64,000 bases of DNA. It comes from Parus major (Eukaryota; Chordata; Aves; Passeriformes; Paridae). The position numbers and the translations under genes are program-made. Below, piece after piece: positions 1-12,792 of the stretch. Position 1 is the first letter of the stretch, and the number at the start of each line of letters is the position of its first letter. The notes beneath the pieces were generated by a model. That model was not told the DNA's origin and ran no database searches. It saw only the letters and a list, made by a program, of their open reading frames with translations. The DNA lies in contig NC_031771.1 of the NCBI RefSeq assembly GCF_001522545.3, forward strand, positions 25,732,847 to 25,796,846. Reading direction: 5' to 3'.

Positions 1-3000
1 TTTAGAAACCAAAGTTGCATTATGGCTGAAGATCCTGGAAAATATTATTCTAAGAAGATTTTTCCATTCTTATAATATTATCCTACATTAACAAAATATA
101 TTAAAATGCTGAAGAGAGTGTCTGGAACAATGTTACTAACATGGGCAAAGGTCAGCACCTGTTTTAGTTTAAATCAATGAAAATTGTACAATGGATTTTT
201 ATTTTAGTAAGAGCAAGCTGTTTAATTTTTAACAAGCCTTCTTCCTGTCTGCCCTCCAGCAAATCTAGGTGTGCGTACAGGAGAATATTCAAAGCAAAAC
301 ACATATTAAAACTTCTGAGCTGCTTTTCCATCTACTGGGCTTCTCTGGCCAATAGGACCTCTTTTATTCATTCACATGAATGAATTTGCTTTGGGCTCAA
401 TTTTTCAGGTCACTTTCAAACAGTAGGTATTATTTATACAGAAAATAGTATAATTTTGAAGCCCTTACAATATTTTAGGTAGAAACTGATGGTCACCAAT
501 AAGCTGTAGCCAGGGACTCTGTTCTTTAGAAGTTAACATCTCCAAGAAATTAGATCTCCATCAACCTTGGAGTTTTCCTCTTAACTTGGGTGTGCTAAAA
601 ATGAAGGCAGGAACACATCTCAAGTTTGCTTTTGTTCCACTTTCTGAATGGAAACATGAAAAATTGCCTAAGGATGGGGAATAATAGTACACACACATAT
701 AGAGTGCCACTCCCGCTCTCCTAAACATGACTTTTGGCTATGAAAGGTCTTGACTCTATAAGGACTCAAGTAAAGGTGCTTACAGGCAGACAAATCTACA
801 GCTTTCTAACGGTACTCTAGAAGGTAGATCTGGTAAATTTCAATCCTTTCAATTTTCAGATGCAGATATGAAAACACTGACTTATATAATAAGTTACTAG
901 GCAGCATATTCTAACCTTGTGTAAGTGAAAACACTCTTAAGAAAAGTTTAATGCCCCTTTAACCCGTTTATAAACCACTGTGTATGGCTACACAGAAATG
1001 TCTACTCTTAAAACACTTGATTCACTTTGTGACTTAGTTATTGCACAGACTCAAAATCATCAAAACTTCACACTTACAAAGGATACCAGGCTTGAGTGTC
1101 TAAGTGTTTACATGATTTCCTGGACAGAATATTTTGAAAGCATTATCTTTTTGCTTTCCTTTGAAAATCCAACTCAAATTAACATTATTTTAGACAAGCC
1201 TGGACAAGCAGGGTCCACGTTAGTGCACTACAGTATGTGCATTATTAATGATCAAAAAATTTGGTGTAATGTATTTGAGATGGTAGATGCCTAAACATGA
1301 TATGGTAGATATTTCCTTCATCCCCTTTTAAGGTATTCATACTCGAGTTGTAGGACATGAAATCCAGATGTTCTCTCACTCATTCCCAGAAATTCCAGTA
1401 CAACTTGCTCCAGTGGAACTAAAGCTGTAGTTTATGTGCACGGCCATAGAGTGGCAGCCTAGTAACAACAAAAAAAATGCACTTGAAGTTGCAAGAAGTG
1501 GGTATTTCCTAACGGTTTAACATTTCAGAGGGGTTTCTAAACACTAGAGAGAAAAATGCAGGAGGTATGACTGCTTCCTGGAGGGGGGAGTAGTGGGGAA
1601 GGGGAGGGGGAAATCTGGCCTTGATGAAAACTCAATACTAAGGGGTGGGAGGGGAAAGAGGCTGAAAATTGGATAGCAAAGGGGGTCAAATTACCTGCCT
1701 GTATAAGCAAAGCTGATCAAAGAGTAAGAAATGAGGTATTTGATTTAGGTCTTAAAAATCAAATGCTTTTTCTTCCCTTTGGTTAACCGGTAGTTAAGCA
1801 CTTCCATAATCTGTGGAAACTAGTGGACAAGCTAGCATTAACGCAAGCTAATTTTTAGTTAAGCAGTTTCACAGACTTTTCATTGAAAAAAATACAGCTC
1901 GAAAAGCCTCTGAATGTTCACCCAGCATTGCAAATCCAAAATGTCAAAGAACAGTATTTCATTGTTCTGTTGTTTGCCATAGAGTTTTATGTGTGAAATA
2001 AGAACAATTACATCTCTCTGCACTGAGCTTTATTTTTATGTGGAATTAAGTGGGTTTAGCAATTTCAAGCACCCTTGAAACAGTATGTAAAAAATCATTG
2101 AGTCTGAGCTTTATTTGCATTTATGTAAATGAAAACTAGGGTTAACTCCATTAATGCTGGTGGAGTTTCAACAGCATGAAATTAGTGTGAGAAAAGCATT
2201 AGCCACAGCTACTTTTAAAGAAGTTAGTTCCCAGTGCTACTAAATTATACAGCTCATTATCCTTAAAACCAAAATTATTTTATATGAACCATTTATAATT
2301 TTACTTCAAATAGCTGCAATTATCAAATTTAGTTGTTACACAATAAATATATTCATGCTACTATTCCTGATATTTGAATCTGTGATGCCCACAGATATTA
2401 CTTATGACCTCTGGACACCAGGAGTAATACAAAATTGACAAAAGTGGAGAGATAAATGCCAACCAATTAGTAATCAAATATTGGCTGCACTATACTTTAA
2501 AGTTAACAACTTTGACTTCAGCAAGACTGAAGATTACCTAGCAGACTGAGATGCAAATTGAAAACTAAAGAGTACACTCACACAAAGTTGAGGCAGCCTT
2601 TGCTGGCAAACTCGTGTTCCTTCAAATTACCACATATCCCTTTTACCCACACACATCCATCTGACTTACTTGGCTAACATTCAATGATTAAAGTTCAAAG
2701 AACTACTAAATACAATACTTCCTAGAATTGTAACAGCTATTTGCAATAAATTGATGTTTCTAAAGAATTAAAAAGATAGTGGGAACCCCCAACAGTCTCA
2801 ATATTCTTCTAGTTATCAACACAAAGCCAACATTCTCTTTTCTCCAGCTTCTACATCACTACCTCTTAGCTTCTTGATACTTTCATGTTTTTAATGTGAA
2901 AATAGATGAAAGTCAAGTAAGCAATAATGGCTCACAAAGTGAGCCACAGATGAGTCTGTCCAGCCTGATATCCCATCTTCTGCAATGGCAAATAGTCCAT

Positions 3001-3399
3001 ACTTCCAGGAAAAGCATGAAAATAGCTTGAGTAACCTCTCTCTTTGGCAGCATGGTGTTCAGAAACTTTCTGAGCCAAGGAAGTGCCAGAAGTACTTTAT
3101 TCCATATCAATTTTAATCAGTGAGACTTCTCCTCCATTTTATTTCCTCCCCTTTGATCCCGAGACCTCCTCCTAGGCTTTGGTTACTATCCCCCACACTA
3201 TCACTGCCTGCTGCTTACTCACTTGCTTTAAGCCTTGATCTGCAACCAGATCTCTTCATTGGCAGCACTCTAGTGCTTATATTACGATAATAATGGTGCC
3301 ACAGACTCTACTGACTGAAGTTAAGGGAATAAAATCAAAAGGCCTCAGGAAACTCTCTAGGATCAATGGTACAAAATCCAGATAGCTGTGACTTACTAG
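1..3399. other. Upstream intergenic DNA, no gene seen
   Basis: AT-rich sequence with no recognisable exon or transposon. A G-rich patch lies at 1583-1654. A stretch near 2000-2180 holds octamer-like ATTTGCAT and ATGTAAAT motifs close together (about 2113-2129) and could be a regulatory element, but nothing here proves it. Frames such as 980-1294 show no family resemblance. Confidence 0.6.
1583..1610 (+). repeat. G-quadruplex-prone G-rich tract
   Basis: Four runs of at least four G (1583-1588, 1595-1598, 1601-1604, 1606-1610) are separated by 6-, 2- and 1-base loops. A second G-rich patch lies at 1642-1654. Confidence 0.7.
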
Positions 3400-4057
3400 C
3401 AGGGCCTTCAGGTAGCGTTGGATACTAGGGTCAATACTGTATAACATCTTTAATAAAGACCCAGGTGATGGGATGGATTGTATGCACAGCATGTTTGTAA
3501 GTGATACCAAACCGGAGGGCATAGCTAGAGAGCAGTGCTGCTACTCAGAAGGACCTCTGTATCCTGGATGAATGGGCTGATGGTGACCTCATAAAATTTA
3601 AGTAGGGCAAATGCAAAGTCCTGTGTCAGGGATGGAATAACTTCATGCAATTGGACAGGCTAGAAGCCAGATGGGTAAAGAGCAGCTCTGCATAAAAGGA
3701 TTTGGAGATACTGCTGGAGTTTGTTTGAAACTGAGTTGAGTGTGAGATGGCAGCATGCCCTTATCTTTTACTGAAGATGCAGAGTGATAGAGCAAGAGGC
3801 AATGGGAATAGGTTAGAAAACAGAAATTCCCACAGGGTATCAGAAACAACTTTGTTATCATGAGGGCAGCTCAATACTCAAACAATGGCCCAGAGAGGTT
3901 GTGGAATCTCCATGTTTAGAAACTTCTGAAGCATTTGAATCTGGGCTGGAAAAAACCCTGAGCAACCTGGTTTAATTGGTCCTGCTCTAGAGCAAGGTCT
4001 TGACCAAGGTGACTTCCAGAGATCTCTTCCAACATGAAAGATTCTGTGTTTCTATGA
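3400..4057 (+). mobile_element. CR1 LINE fragment, internally deleted, reaching the 3' end
   Basis: The sequence follows the 3' part of the CR1 second ORF in the sense direction, including the degraded reverse-transcriptase stretch 'ATCTTTAATAAAGACC...GATACCAAAC' (3448-3510), then TGCAAAGTCCTG and AATAACTTCATGCA. Near 3757-3795 it jumps to AAGAGGCAATGGGAA, skipping a few hundred bases of the usual element. It ends with GATCTCTTCCAAC and a diverged terminus, AAGATTCTGTGTTTCTATGA. It is frame-broken throughout and clearly old. The left boundary is approximate. Confidence 0.8.
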
Positions 4058-4084
4058 GTCTGGTTGACAAAAAGGTGACGAAGT

Positions 4085-4470
4085 GGGGAACACAAGAAGG
4101 ATGTGGGTGGACCTGTTGGAACGAGTCCAGAGGAATGCCATGGAATGATCAGATGGATGGAGCACTACTTCTAGGAAGAAAGGCTGAGAAAGAGTTTGGG
4201 TTCTTTGACTTGGAGAAGTGCAGAAGACTCCATGGAGACTTTCTAGCAGCCTTCCATTACCTAAGGAAGGCCTGCAAGAGAGCTGGAGAGGAACTTTTTA
4301 TCTGGGCATCTACAGGACAAGGGGAAAAGACTTTAAACTGAAAGAAGGTAGATTGAGATTAGATTAGATTAGACATTAGCAAGAAATTCTTTACTGTGAG
4401 GGTGGTGAGGCAATGAAACAGGTTGCCCAGAGCAGCTGTGGCTGCCCTCCCCACCAGAAGTGTTCAAGAC
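4085..4470 (+). mobile_element. CR1 LINE fragment, left half (split by an LTR)
   Basis: A second CR1 copy of a different subfamily starts soon after the 3' end of the first, in the same orientation. It matches the CR1 3' region: GGACCTGTTGGAACGAGTCC, then the AGAAGTGCAGAAGACTCC and CAGCCTTCCATTACC segments, GCCTGCAAGAGAGCTGGAGA, GGACAAGGGGAAAAGAC, and TTCTTTACTGTGAGGGTGG. It contains a short GATTA-type repeat near 4353-4374. It is interrupted after TTCAAGAC by a solo LTR and resumes at 4751. Confidence 0.85.
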
Positions 4471-4750
4471 TGTCACTGTCGCACACAAAATGATTTACAC
4501 AGACACAGCTCGATGTGTGGCAGAGGAAGAAGAAGCTTTATTCTGTCATTTCAGTATTTATAGATTCTCGACAACAAGCAGGGATTTGGATAGTTAGGTC
4601 ACTTTCCTAACCATACTGGTTGTAAGAAACGTCCATCAAAAGACGTATCTTTAATGGAACGTATAATCATCTATGTTTGTAGTTACTTTCCTGGGAAAGT
4701 GTTTAGAAACTATGAAAACAATGTCAGAAAGCTTGATTTTCAGGGTGACA
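4471..4750 (-). mobile_element. Solo LTR of an endogenous retrovirus, 280 bp, nested in CR1
   Basis: The element begins TGTCAC and ends GTGACA, a perfect 6-bp terminal inverted repeat with canonical TG...CA ends. It is flanked by an exact 6-bp target-site duplication, CAAGAC (4465-4470 and 4751-4756), and sits inside a CR1 copy that resumes beyond it. On the minus strand it carries a TATA box (TATAAATA, 4555-4562) followed by a polyadenylation signal AATAAA (4537-4542), setting its transcription direction. No internal retroviral sequence is present, so it is a solo LTR left by recombination. I cannot name the ERV family; a 6-bp duplication fits alpharetrovirus-like or ERVK-like groups. Confidence 0.85.
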
Positions 4751-4880
4751 CAAGACTGTTGGATGTGGCTCTGAGAAACCTGGTCTAGTGGAAGGCATCC
4801 CTGCCCATGGCAGAGGGGCTGGAACTGGATGACTTTTAAAGTCCCTTCCCACACAAAGCACTCTATGGTTCCATGATTCC
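4751..4880 (+). mobile_element. CR1 LINE fragment, right half with 3' terminus
   Basis: This is the continuation of the CR1 copy at 4085-4470 after the LTR insertion. It shows CTGGTCTAGTGGAAGGCATC, CTGCCCATGGCAG, and the terminal CTCTATGGTTCCATGATTCC. Removing the LTR and one copy of the 6-bp duplication restores a continuous CR1 alignment. Confidence 0.85.
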
Positions 4881-5561
4881 CAGAAGAGAGCAATTTCTAT
4901 CAAAAGAAGCCTGCTTGTGAGTTCCAGGCAATAACAAATTAACTACCAGAAATTATTTTACTTCAAAGTGCTTCGAATTCAGTACAGAACTAGTTTAAAA
5001 TAAATCTGGTTTTGCCATTTGAAATAACCATGAACTATACAACTTCAGCCCTTTAGCAGCCCAATCATCTTCAGAAGAAGTCTATAGACTTCAATTCTGT
5101 TTTCATTCCCATTTTATTATTTATTATTATCATGTATATACATTTGCAAACATACAATTGCATACAATTGGATACAGTTGCAAACCCAGTAAGCAACTTC
5201 CATTTGACTTTCCAGATTACAATCAAAGAGTGAAACATTCTAGTTCGTTCTGCCACTTTTTTCCTACAGCTATATACAACTTTCCCAGGTTATTTTCATG
5301 AAATTGGCAAGTTACATGTGTCCAGCTGATGAAGAATTTATTTTGCATCCTCTTGAAAATTGTACCAGAGCTTTGATTAATTTATGTAGGAATACCAGTA
5401 TAAGAATACTTGCAGAGGAATACCTATTTTGTCTGCTCTCCCAGATTTATTGAGATATTCATGGAATTGGAATTCTGAGGCATTATTAGGTTGCCTTTTC
5501 TTACTTTCTGTGCATGACAACTATCCAGTGCACTCAGACACAGAAAATTATGTATCTAGTC

Positions 5562-5630
5562 ATATATATATATATATATATATATATATNTATGTATGTA
5601 TATGTATATGTATATATATACACACACACA
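5562..5630. repeat. TA / TATG / CA compound microsatellite with one N
   Basis: About 28 bases of (TA)n, an undetermined base at 5590, then TATG/TATA variants and (CA)5. The single N suggests length heterogeneity or an allele/assembly conflict. Confidence 0.95.
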
Positions 5631-8600
5631 TTTATACTCTTCTGACACGTGTATGGAGCAAGGTATCCTGGATCCAATAATAATGAACTAAAAGAAAAAA
5701 CTTACAAGCTTAGGTTCTCAACTATGCCACAGATTTTTCTTTTAATAAGATACAGACTGAGACTGTGCTAGCTCTTTGAATATAATAGGATTTCTACTCA
5801 TATGAATAATGCAGAATAGATGCTGGAGGACTTCAAACTTTAACACTAGTTAGTGTCATCATTTGGCAGGTGAGATATTTCCCACAGGTCACACAATTCT
5901 ACATATTTATTCCTACTGATTTCACTAATCTCTGCTCTGGAAAGCCAAGCTCCTGTACTAAAGCATCTCCTCCCATGTGATGCAGATAACTCCAGCAATA
6001 AGCCTCTAGTGACTGGAACAGATGTTTCTGTTTATTTAATTTATTTATTTTACTAATACACAGCTGCCAGGGCCAACAAAGAAAAAACGTCTAATTCCAT
6101 CAGGGCTGTGATTTCCAGTGACTACATCTTAAAGGACAGAGTCCCTAAAATTGTTGTTTTTTTAAAAACAAGGGTGTCAAGCTTAAAATTAAATAATTGT
6201 TTTGATTACAAATCTCAAGATACTGGTATCTGGCAACTCACATTCTAAATATATGAGTTCTTGGTTATGCAACTTTATTTCTCAGAAACAAGTGTATACA
6301 ACTCATGCTGTACATTTAGGGCACATTTCTTGAATTGTAACAGTCCAAGTTCAAAATTAATAACATCTTAATATATCACCCAATTTATTTAGGATAGTAA
6401 CTATGCATTGTTTTCATTTGTATTGGTAAATGGCAACAATATGCAAGTTTCCCTTAATGCAAGTAAAATACTACAGAATCTCATCTTGGGGAGAGAAATA
6501 TAAGGAAAACAGCAAAAGGAGAAAAAAAATCAACAGAAATACTCAAAAAGGTAACTGTAAGACAAATTCCCTTGAATTGTGCATATTTCTGGCTCTATTT
6601 TGCCCTCAGCAAGATGGTTAATGGCCAGACCAGATTTCTACCAGCAGTGACAATGCCTAACTTTCAGGTGCTGGAGTGAGATTCACCCCTGAGCTATGTG
6701 TCCCTTGTGGAGGGTGTGGGGACAGCCAAGCCCCTACACAGGCCATCCAACAAGTGCCACTAAGCAGGGAGCTGCTCTGGGCCAGCTAAAGGGCTGTGTC
6801 ATACAGAGCAGTGGAACTGCAATTCTGTACTACATGGAGATTAAGGGTACAAATTAGGGCTGAAAATTAATTTTTTTTATTTAGAGAGCACCCAGAGTCT
6901 AGAAACTGCTCTCAGAAAGGAAAGAGGGGAGCTTCCTTCAGAACATATCTGCTGAGGAGCTGCTGTTGGCTCTAGATATAGTACATTAATAGATCTTTTG
7001 CCTGCAATATAAAAGATTGGAACTTAATTTTAATTAAAACAAAAAACCCCTCACCTTTCCTTCTTTGCATCAATATTTCTTACCCATCAATTTATGCAAA
7101 GTGGGAAATTAGGGAGTCTTTTAGAGCTGGAGTACTACAAAGAGCACAAGCCTGGAAGAGCAAGCAAGAGGAAGATGATTGTACCAGCTGGCATCTAGGA
7201 ACTAACTCTCAAAGTGTGAGAAAGAGACTTGGAGCTTGGTCTTTGAAATTTATCCAATGATTTTAAAATCCAAAGGGTTGTGAGTGCTTCTTACCTGCTA
7301 GAGGCTTTTGAAAAAATCCCAGCAGGATTTAATTTCAAATAATTTAGGCACCTACCAATGACCCCCAAATGTCCAACAGCCACTGACCTCTAATTCAGCA
7401 AATTCATGAGAATTTCAGTAAAACTTCCTATTGAATACCTTGCAGAACAAGGAGAGACCTTAAAATACGGGGTTTTACATGTATGATTTGGCTGGTAGTC
7501 ATTCTGGAGGTTTTGTTTCTCTCCAGCTTTCTAATGTGAGACTCTAAAGTGTCTAATCACACACCAAGATAGGTGCTCATCTTTTCTCTTGAACTAAGCA
7601 TTTATTTGGCATAAATCAAATTATTGGAAAAAAGTTGAAAACAATTTTTCAAAAGATTAAGTAAAAGCTATTATCAATTAAGTACTTTATACTTAAGACT
7701 CTTAACAGTCACCTAAAAACTCTGAAGACAACTTAAGCTACAATGCAAAACATTACAACCAACTCAGTTTCGAGGAAATAAACTTTTATTTTTTGTACAT
7801 CCTATGCAAGAAATGCAAAGCAAGGCTTTCTTTCTTGGCAAATCTTACTTCTGTCTCTTATTTTGTCTGTAGAAAGTAACAGCTACTAGCTATGCAAAGT
7901 ATCTGAAAATGGTGAAGAATCACTTTATTCCAGACCAAAGCAAGGAACAAAAAAGTCCTTGCAGAGAAACAAAACATTACTAACAACTGCTCTCTGATTT
8001 TTAGATTTTTTTGCCTTGAAGCTGAATGGTTCATCTCCTGTCTAGCATTAGACTATTCATAGAGAAAATCAGTATTCATATACTCACAGAAGAATGCTAC
8101 TTAATAATATTTCATTGTATTTCAAGTAATGTAAGAGAGACATGCCAGCTTATATGAACTTCCATTGCCTGTTTGTCTCTGCATCTTCCGAGGCATGCAG
8201 CTGCACAGTCATTATATTCAGAGAGCAGCGGGCTGGTACAACAGTATATTTATTTTTCCTTTCCTCAGTTTCCAGGAGATGAAAAACTATATTAGCTCAG
8301 GAAAAAAAAATAAAAAAAAAATATAAAATCCCGAGATTCCAGTATGTCTGATTTCACATTTGGTAGATAAGCTTTGTGTAATTCAGACTGGAGTGGGATT
8401 TGGCATTTTCCCATATCACAGGTAACTTATTCCCCACTGGCAGTAGCTCAGTAATTAGAGTCTACCAAAAGGTCTATCAGGAGGACGAACTAGAAGGTTT
8501 TATGAAAGCAGAGAGAGGTGTGATTTTGAAAGGGCAATACAATGGTGAATACTAAGGGAGATGTTATGGAAACAGAGAACACTGTGTAGGTATTAATAAG

Positions 8601-9310
8601 CAAGTGCTTCTATAGGCAATCTCCATAGATTGCATTGTAATTAGCTAGGAAGAGGCTTTGCATTTGCCCCAGTGTGCAGCACTGCTGTCGTGGTCTACTA
8701 AAGTTTTCTCACTGGTGAACCGTCAAGATTCCTTTTTTTTTTTTTATTATTTAATTCAGGTTTTTAAAGATGGCTTTTGAGGGGGTAGTATTAGAAAACA
8801 TGGATCTTTTTCAATATTGATTTTGATGTGACACAGATAGTTATAGAGAAGTAGCTTTGGCTCTCTCTGCTCAAATTCCTTCGCTATAATGTTTACTATA
8901 ATCACAGTTTTTATAACCAGAACAACAGAATAATGCTGATAGCCTAATTTTCACTAAGAAATGTGTTATGTAGTTCTGTGGACAATTCTCCCCCCGGACC
9001 TTGGAGTACAACTTGTAATTAGGAAAGGAGGACTGAGCCATATTTCTCTACTGCTACTCAGCCTCTAGGGATATATTTTTGTTAAATATCCTCCAGCTGT
9101 ATTCTTAAGGTAAGGGATTTGCTATGGTCCAGACATGAATCTTCCCTGACAAAGATGAGTTAGCAAATTTCAAAGAAATCTATAATAGACAGAAAAATTT
9201 TCTATCCTGCAAAACTAGCAGCCTGTGGAGAAGGAAGGATGCCTTGTCTTGTTTCTGCCAGAAGGGAAGATTTTTTCCTAAGTTGTCAGTTGCTTTCCTC
9301 TTCCCCAAAG

Positions 9311-9380
9311 ACACAGCTTGAAGGATTTACAGCACAAGCCCAGAGTTCATCTCTGTGTCTTTAAAGCACGAAGAGAAAAG
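9311..9380 (+). other. Weak candidate exon upstream of the CpG island (70 nt)
   Basis: A strong pyrimidine tract, TTTCCTCTTCCCCAAAG, precedes 9311, and AAAAG|GTGAGC follows 9380. There is no coding signal. If real, it would belong to an upstream-initiated or non-coding transcript on the + strand. Confidence 0.15.
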
Positions 9381-9705
9381 GTGAGCACCTTAAGAGGACA
9401 TAGGCAAGTTCTCAGATAATGGAGTGGCAATATTGCATTGTATGCTTTGGGCACATAATCTCAAACAAAAAAAACCCCCACAAAACCTCACAAGCAATAG
9501 AATAGAGTACAATTGTTTCTAGATGCTTATCTGTTAAAAGCTATTTTTTAAATCATACTTTCAGCCTTATATATTCTCTGTGCCAATTTATGGTGCCCCA
9601 GTTCATTCTTGCCCTCACCCTGCTCCCTCTCTTGTGCCAGAGTAAGGATTTATGTGATGGCAGGTGAAGCAGATCAAAAAACTGATCCATGTTAAATTTA
9701 AGCAC

Positions 9706-9726
9706 AAAAAAAAAAAGGGGGGGGGG
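9706..9726. repeat. A11G10 purine tract
   Basis: Eleven A directly followed by ten G, an abrupt homopurine junction in AT-rich intergenic DNA. Confidence 0.95.
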
Positions 9727-11158
9727 TGTAATTTTAATCTGGATCGTGGAACTGATCTCATTTATTAAACAGCTGTATAGATCAGGGAAGATGGAAATGT
9801 AGGGAGGAACAGAATGGGTGGAGGAAGGCAAGATTACTTCTTTTGATAGCAGTGCTGACCTGTGACATTTTACAGAGCATGAGAAATTACAGACTGTGAG
9901 TGGACTGGCTTTTGGAGCACAGTGAATTAACGTATTCTCAAAATTACTGCCAGGCCCTTACAATGTATCATAGATAACTAAATCTGGTTTTAAAGAGGAA
10001 AAATAATTTTATTAAAGGGGCAGTGAACTTACTTTGGTTTGTCTCATAAATCACTAATTTACAATAGTCATAGGTAAATCCCTTCAACTAAATCCTGTTA
10101 TATAACTTTTTAAACAAATCTTCCTTTATTTAAAGAGTTGTCTTGAAACAGGTAAATCAATACACACTAATTAAGATAGATTATGAAATCTTTAACATTT
10201 TTTCTGTTCATCAAAGTACAAACACTTAAAGGTAGTGTAGTAATTTCCAATCTATTTACATATTTGCATAGTTGCAGACAAGTGTCTATCCATGTAAATG
10301 CAATGTTTATCTTTCCTGTACTAATGATTTTAGAATGGTACTACATTGTAAATTGTGTGTTGCAGCAAAATATCTGCAAGACCATATCTCAAAAAAAGCT
10401 TGGGAACATCTTTTAACATTAAGGGATGAATGTGGCCTATGCCATTCAGATGAAATATTATTTAGGTAGAAGTGACCAAAGGTTTTTCATAGGCATTTAG
10501 AGTGCTTTCCTTTCTTAGTATGAAGGAAAGTTTTAAGGTATGCATAGAGAAAATTCTGAAGTACCTTTCTGAAGATTTACAGCAAACTTTCTTTTTTACT
10601 GTTGCTCAGAGAAGGTAAAGAACAATGGCTGTAGCAAAGCACATAACATGATTTGGAAAATGCCTGTATTTCTCTTTACTCTTAAATGGGAAATGTTTAT
10701 CTTCTAACACCTTTCCTGGAAATCAGATCTCTTGCTAAGAAGCAAATGTGGTATAGGTTTGTTTTAAAGAGGTGATATCTAGATAAAATCTAAGAAAAAT
10801 CTGTGTTAAATGGGGCAGTTCAGGGGTCACTTGATTTACAGTGAGCATTCTGGCTTGTTGTCAGTAACTTGGGTTTCTTTAATCATAACTATTTCTATCT
10901 CAGGGATCTTCTCTTTGTAGTACAATTGTGACTAGTAATTGGAGAGTGTAATTTAATTCTTTGCATAAAGTAAACTTCTTTATGGACAAATGGGTAAAAT
11001 ATGTAACATGAAAGAATGGCCTAGAAATCTATTGTAAGAGAGCTCTTCTAAAATCTATCTGGTTTACCTAAATAGATATACTTGGTTGTTTTTTTTGTCT
11101 GCAACAATAGATATCTTTCTTATGCTGCAGGCATGCCCTAGGTCACAGAAAGCAGAAA

Positions 11159-11226
11159 CTTTCTGGAATTTCATTAGAAATGTGAAGAGTAAAGTTTCTA
11201 GAGTTTCTTTACAGTAAAACTGGTGA
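11159..11226 (+). repeat. Dispersed repeat copy A (partner at 17527-17579)
   Basis: A 22-base block (11159-11180, beginning CTTTCTGGAATTTCATTAG) and, 32 bases later, AGTAAAACTGGTGA (11213-11226) are both found unchanged and in the same order and orientation at 17527-17579. I do not recognise the family. Confidence 0.6.
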
Positions 11227-12704
11227 CCAAAAGTAAGAGCATACATGTTGCTGTGTTCTTTAACTACTGTAAACACAAACTACAAATTAGTTGCAATTAT
11301 TAGTAACTTCACTAGAGGTACTGCACAATTATATCAACGACACAACATTGAAGACTGGCAATTGCTGGTCATGAAATCTCATGTTACCTTTACTACTTGC
11401 AATTATGCTGTCTGTCAGTTGTGTTTGGGTTCACGTGTTACACCTCTAACTCTTACACTTGGGTGAAGTATTTCTCAGTAGCTAAGAATGCCTTCAGAAC
11501 AAAGAGGGTGAGTAGGAGGATTAGTGTGAGCTTGTGATAAGCCATCTTTACACTTCCATCTCTTCTAACTCTCTGTGATAGAACAGCTTATCAAATGATT
11601 AAGAGATAGGGATGTAAAAGGATGGTTATCTTGGATTCAACCTAATTATCACAGCAAAAATAATTATGGAGTGCTTTAAAAATGCTTAGAGCAGCAATAG
11701 AAAGAAGCAAAATAGATTCTGTCGGCATCCGTGAGAGGCAGTGCTCCATGTGCTGCCTGACGGTTCCCGTGCTTCTGAGAGCAAACAATTTAAACAGAAG
11801 TATCCTCTCAGTTTCTCCTAAGTCCTCTAGACAATTCTACCAAATTCCTAAGCTGGCTTCTGCTCTGCTGTCCTAGACAGCAGACAAATGCCATCCATCT
11901 CTGCACCCAGGCTCAATAGCAGCACTTGGAAGCTGCTTCCTGAATTTATGTAATGAAATACCAGATCTAATGCTAGAAAACAGCTCTCCAAAGAGAGACA
12001 TGCATGCTCAGACATCTAGGCAATAGATCCTGGATTCAGACTATGAGGGAATGATGTTACTAGCTCTGCTGAGCACCAAGCACCTTTGCCATAGCATTTT
12101 CAATAAAGAATTATATAGCCTTACTATTTCATCTTGCAGTTCCAAAACCAATAAACAACAGCATGTGAGGGAGGAATTATATTCCCTAGAAATGGCAGTA
12201 CTCCCTGCTCTTTAAAGTTTAGATTTAGTTTCAATGTGTGCCAAAATATAGTACAAGAACCAATGATTCTTCCAGTCTTCCTAAGTGGAGGAGCGCAGGC
12301 ACCTCAGTTATGTTAGATCAGTTCTATTTCTTAGTGGATTTTTGGATGACGGTTTTATCCTGGGTTGGGAAACCTTAACTCTGGCATACCTAGGTGTGAG
12401 TTAGTTTGTGGGAGTCTAGTTAGTTAGAAATCTCAGTAAATTATCCTTTAATTACATAGAGCTTTGGAAAGAATGCTTCCTGAGCTCAAAGACAACACCG
12501 TTACACTTGGAAGATTATACTATACATTTCTTTAAATGAGCTGTTACTCTAATAGGCCAGCATCTATTCCTATTTTGAGTCTTTAGTGAAACCATAAGAA
12601 GAACACTTGCAATCTATTTAATTTATCTGAAGCTTTAAAAAAAAAAAGAGACAAAAACATAGTGGCATATTGAACTATGCTTAACTATTCACTACAGCAA
12701 TCTG

Positions 12705-12792
12705 TCACAGTTACAGTGACGTATTTAAAAATAATAAGTATATAGTATCACAGTTACACAGTGAGGTATTTAAAAAGAAGAACTATATAGTA
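12705..12792. repeat. Imperfect 43-45 bp tandem duplication at a CR1 3' end
   Basis: Two units, starting TCACAGTTAC at 12705 and 12748, share GTATTTAAAAA and TATATAGTA segments. Each unit begins with TCACAG, and a third TCACAG at 12793 is the start of the CR1 terminus. Confidence 0.75.

Larger units (their letters stand above)
4881..12704. other. Upstream intergenic DNA, no gene seen
   Basis: Mostly unique AT-rich sequence. Apart from the microsatellite, the A/G tract, one weak exon-like pair at 9311-9380 and repeat copy A, I see nothing identifiable. No tRNA or snRNA signature was noticed on either strand. Confidence 0.6.

Noticed and set aside
4000..4341. 113-codon + strand frame
   Set aside because: It lies across the junction of two CR1 copies and reads through non-coding or frame-broken LINE sequence.
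4353..4376. Telomere-like GATTA/TTAGA repeat
   Set aside because: The unit is not TTAGGG, and the stretch matches a normal segment of the CR1 3' region.
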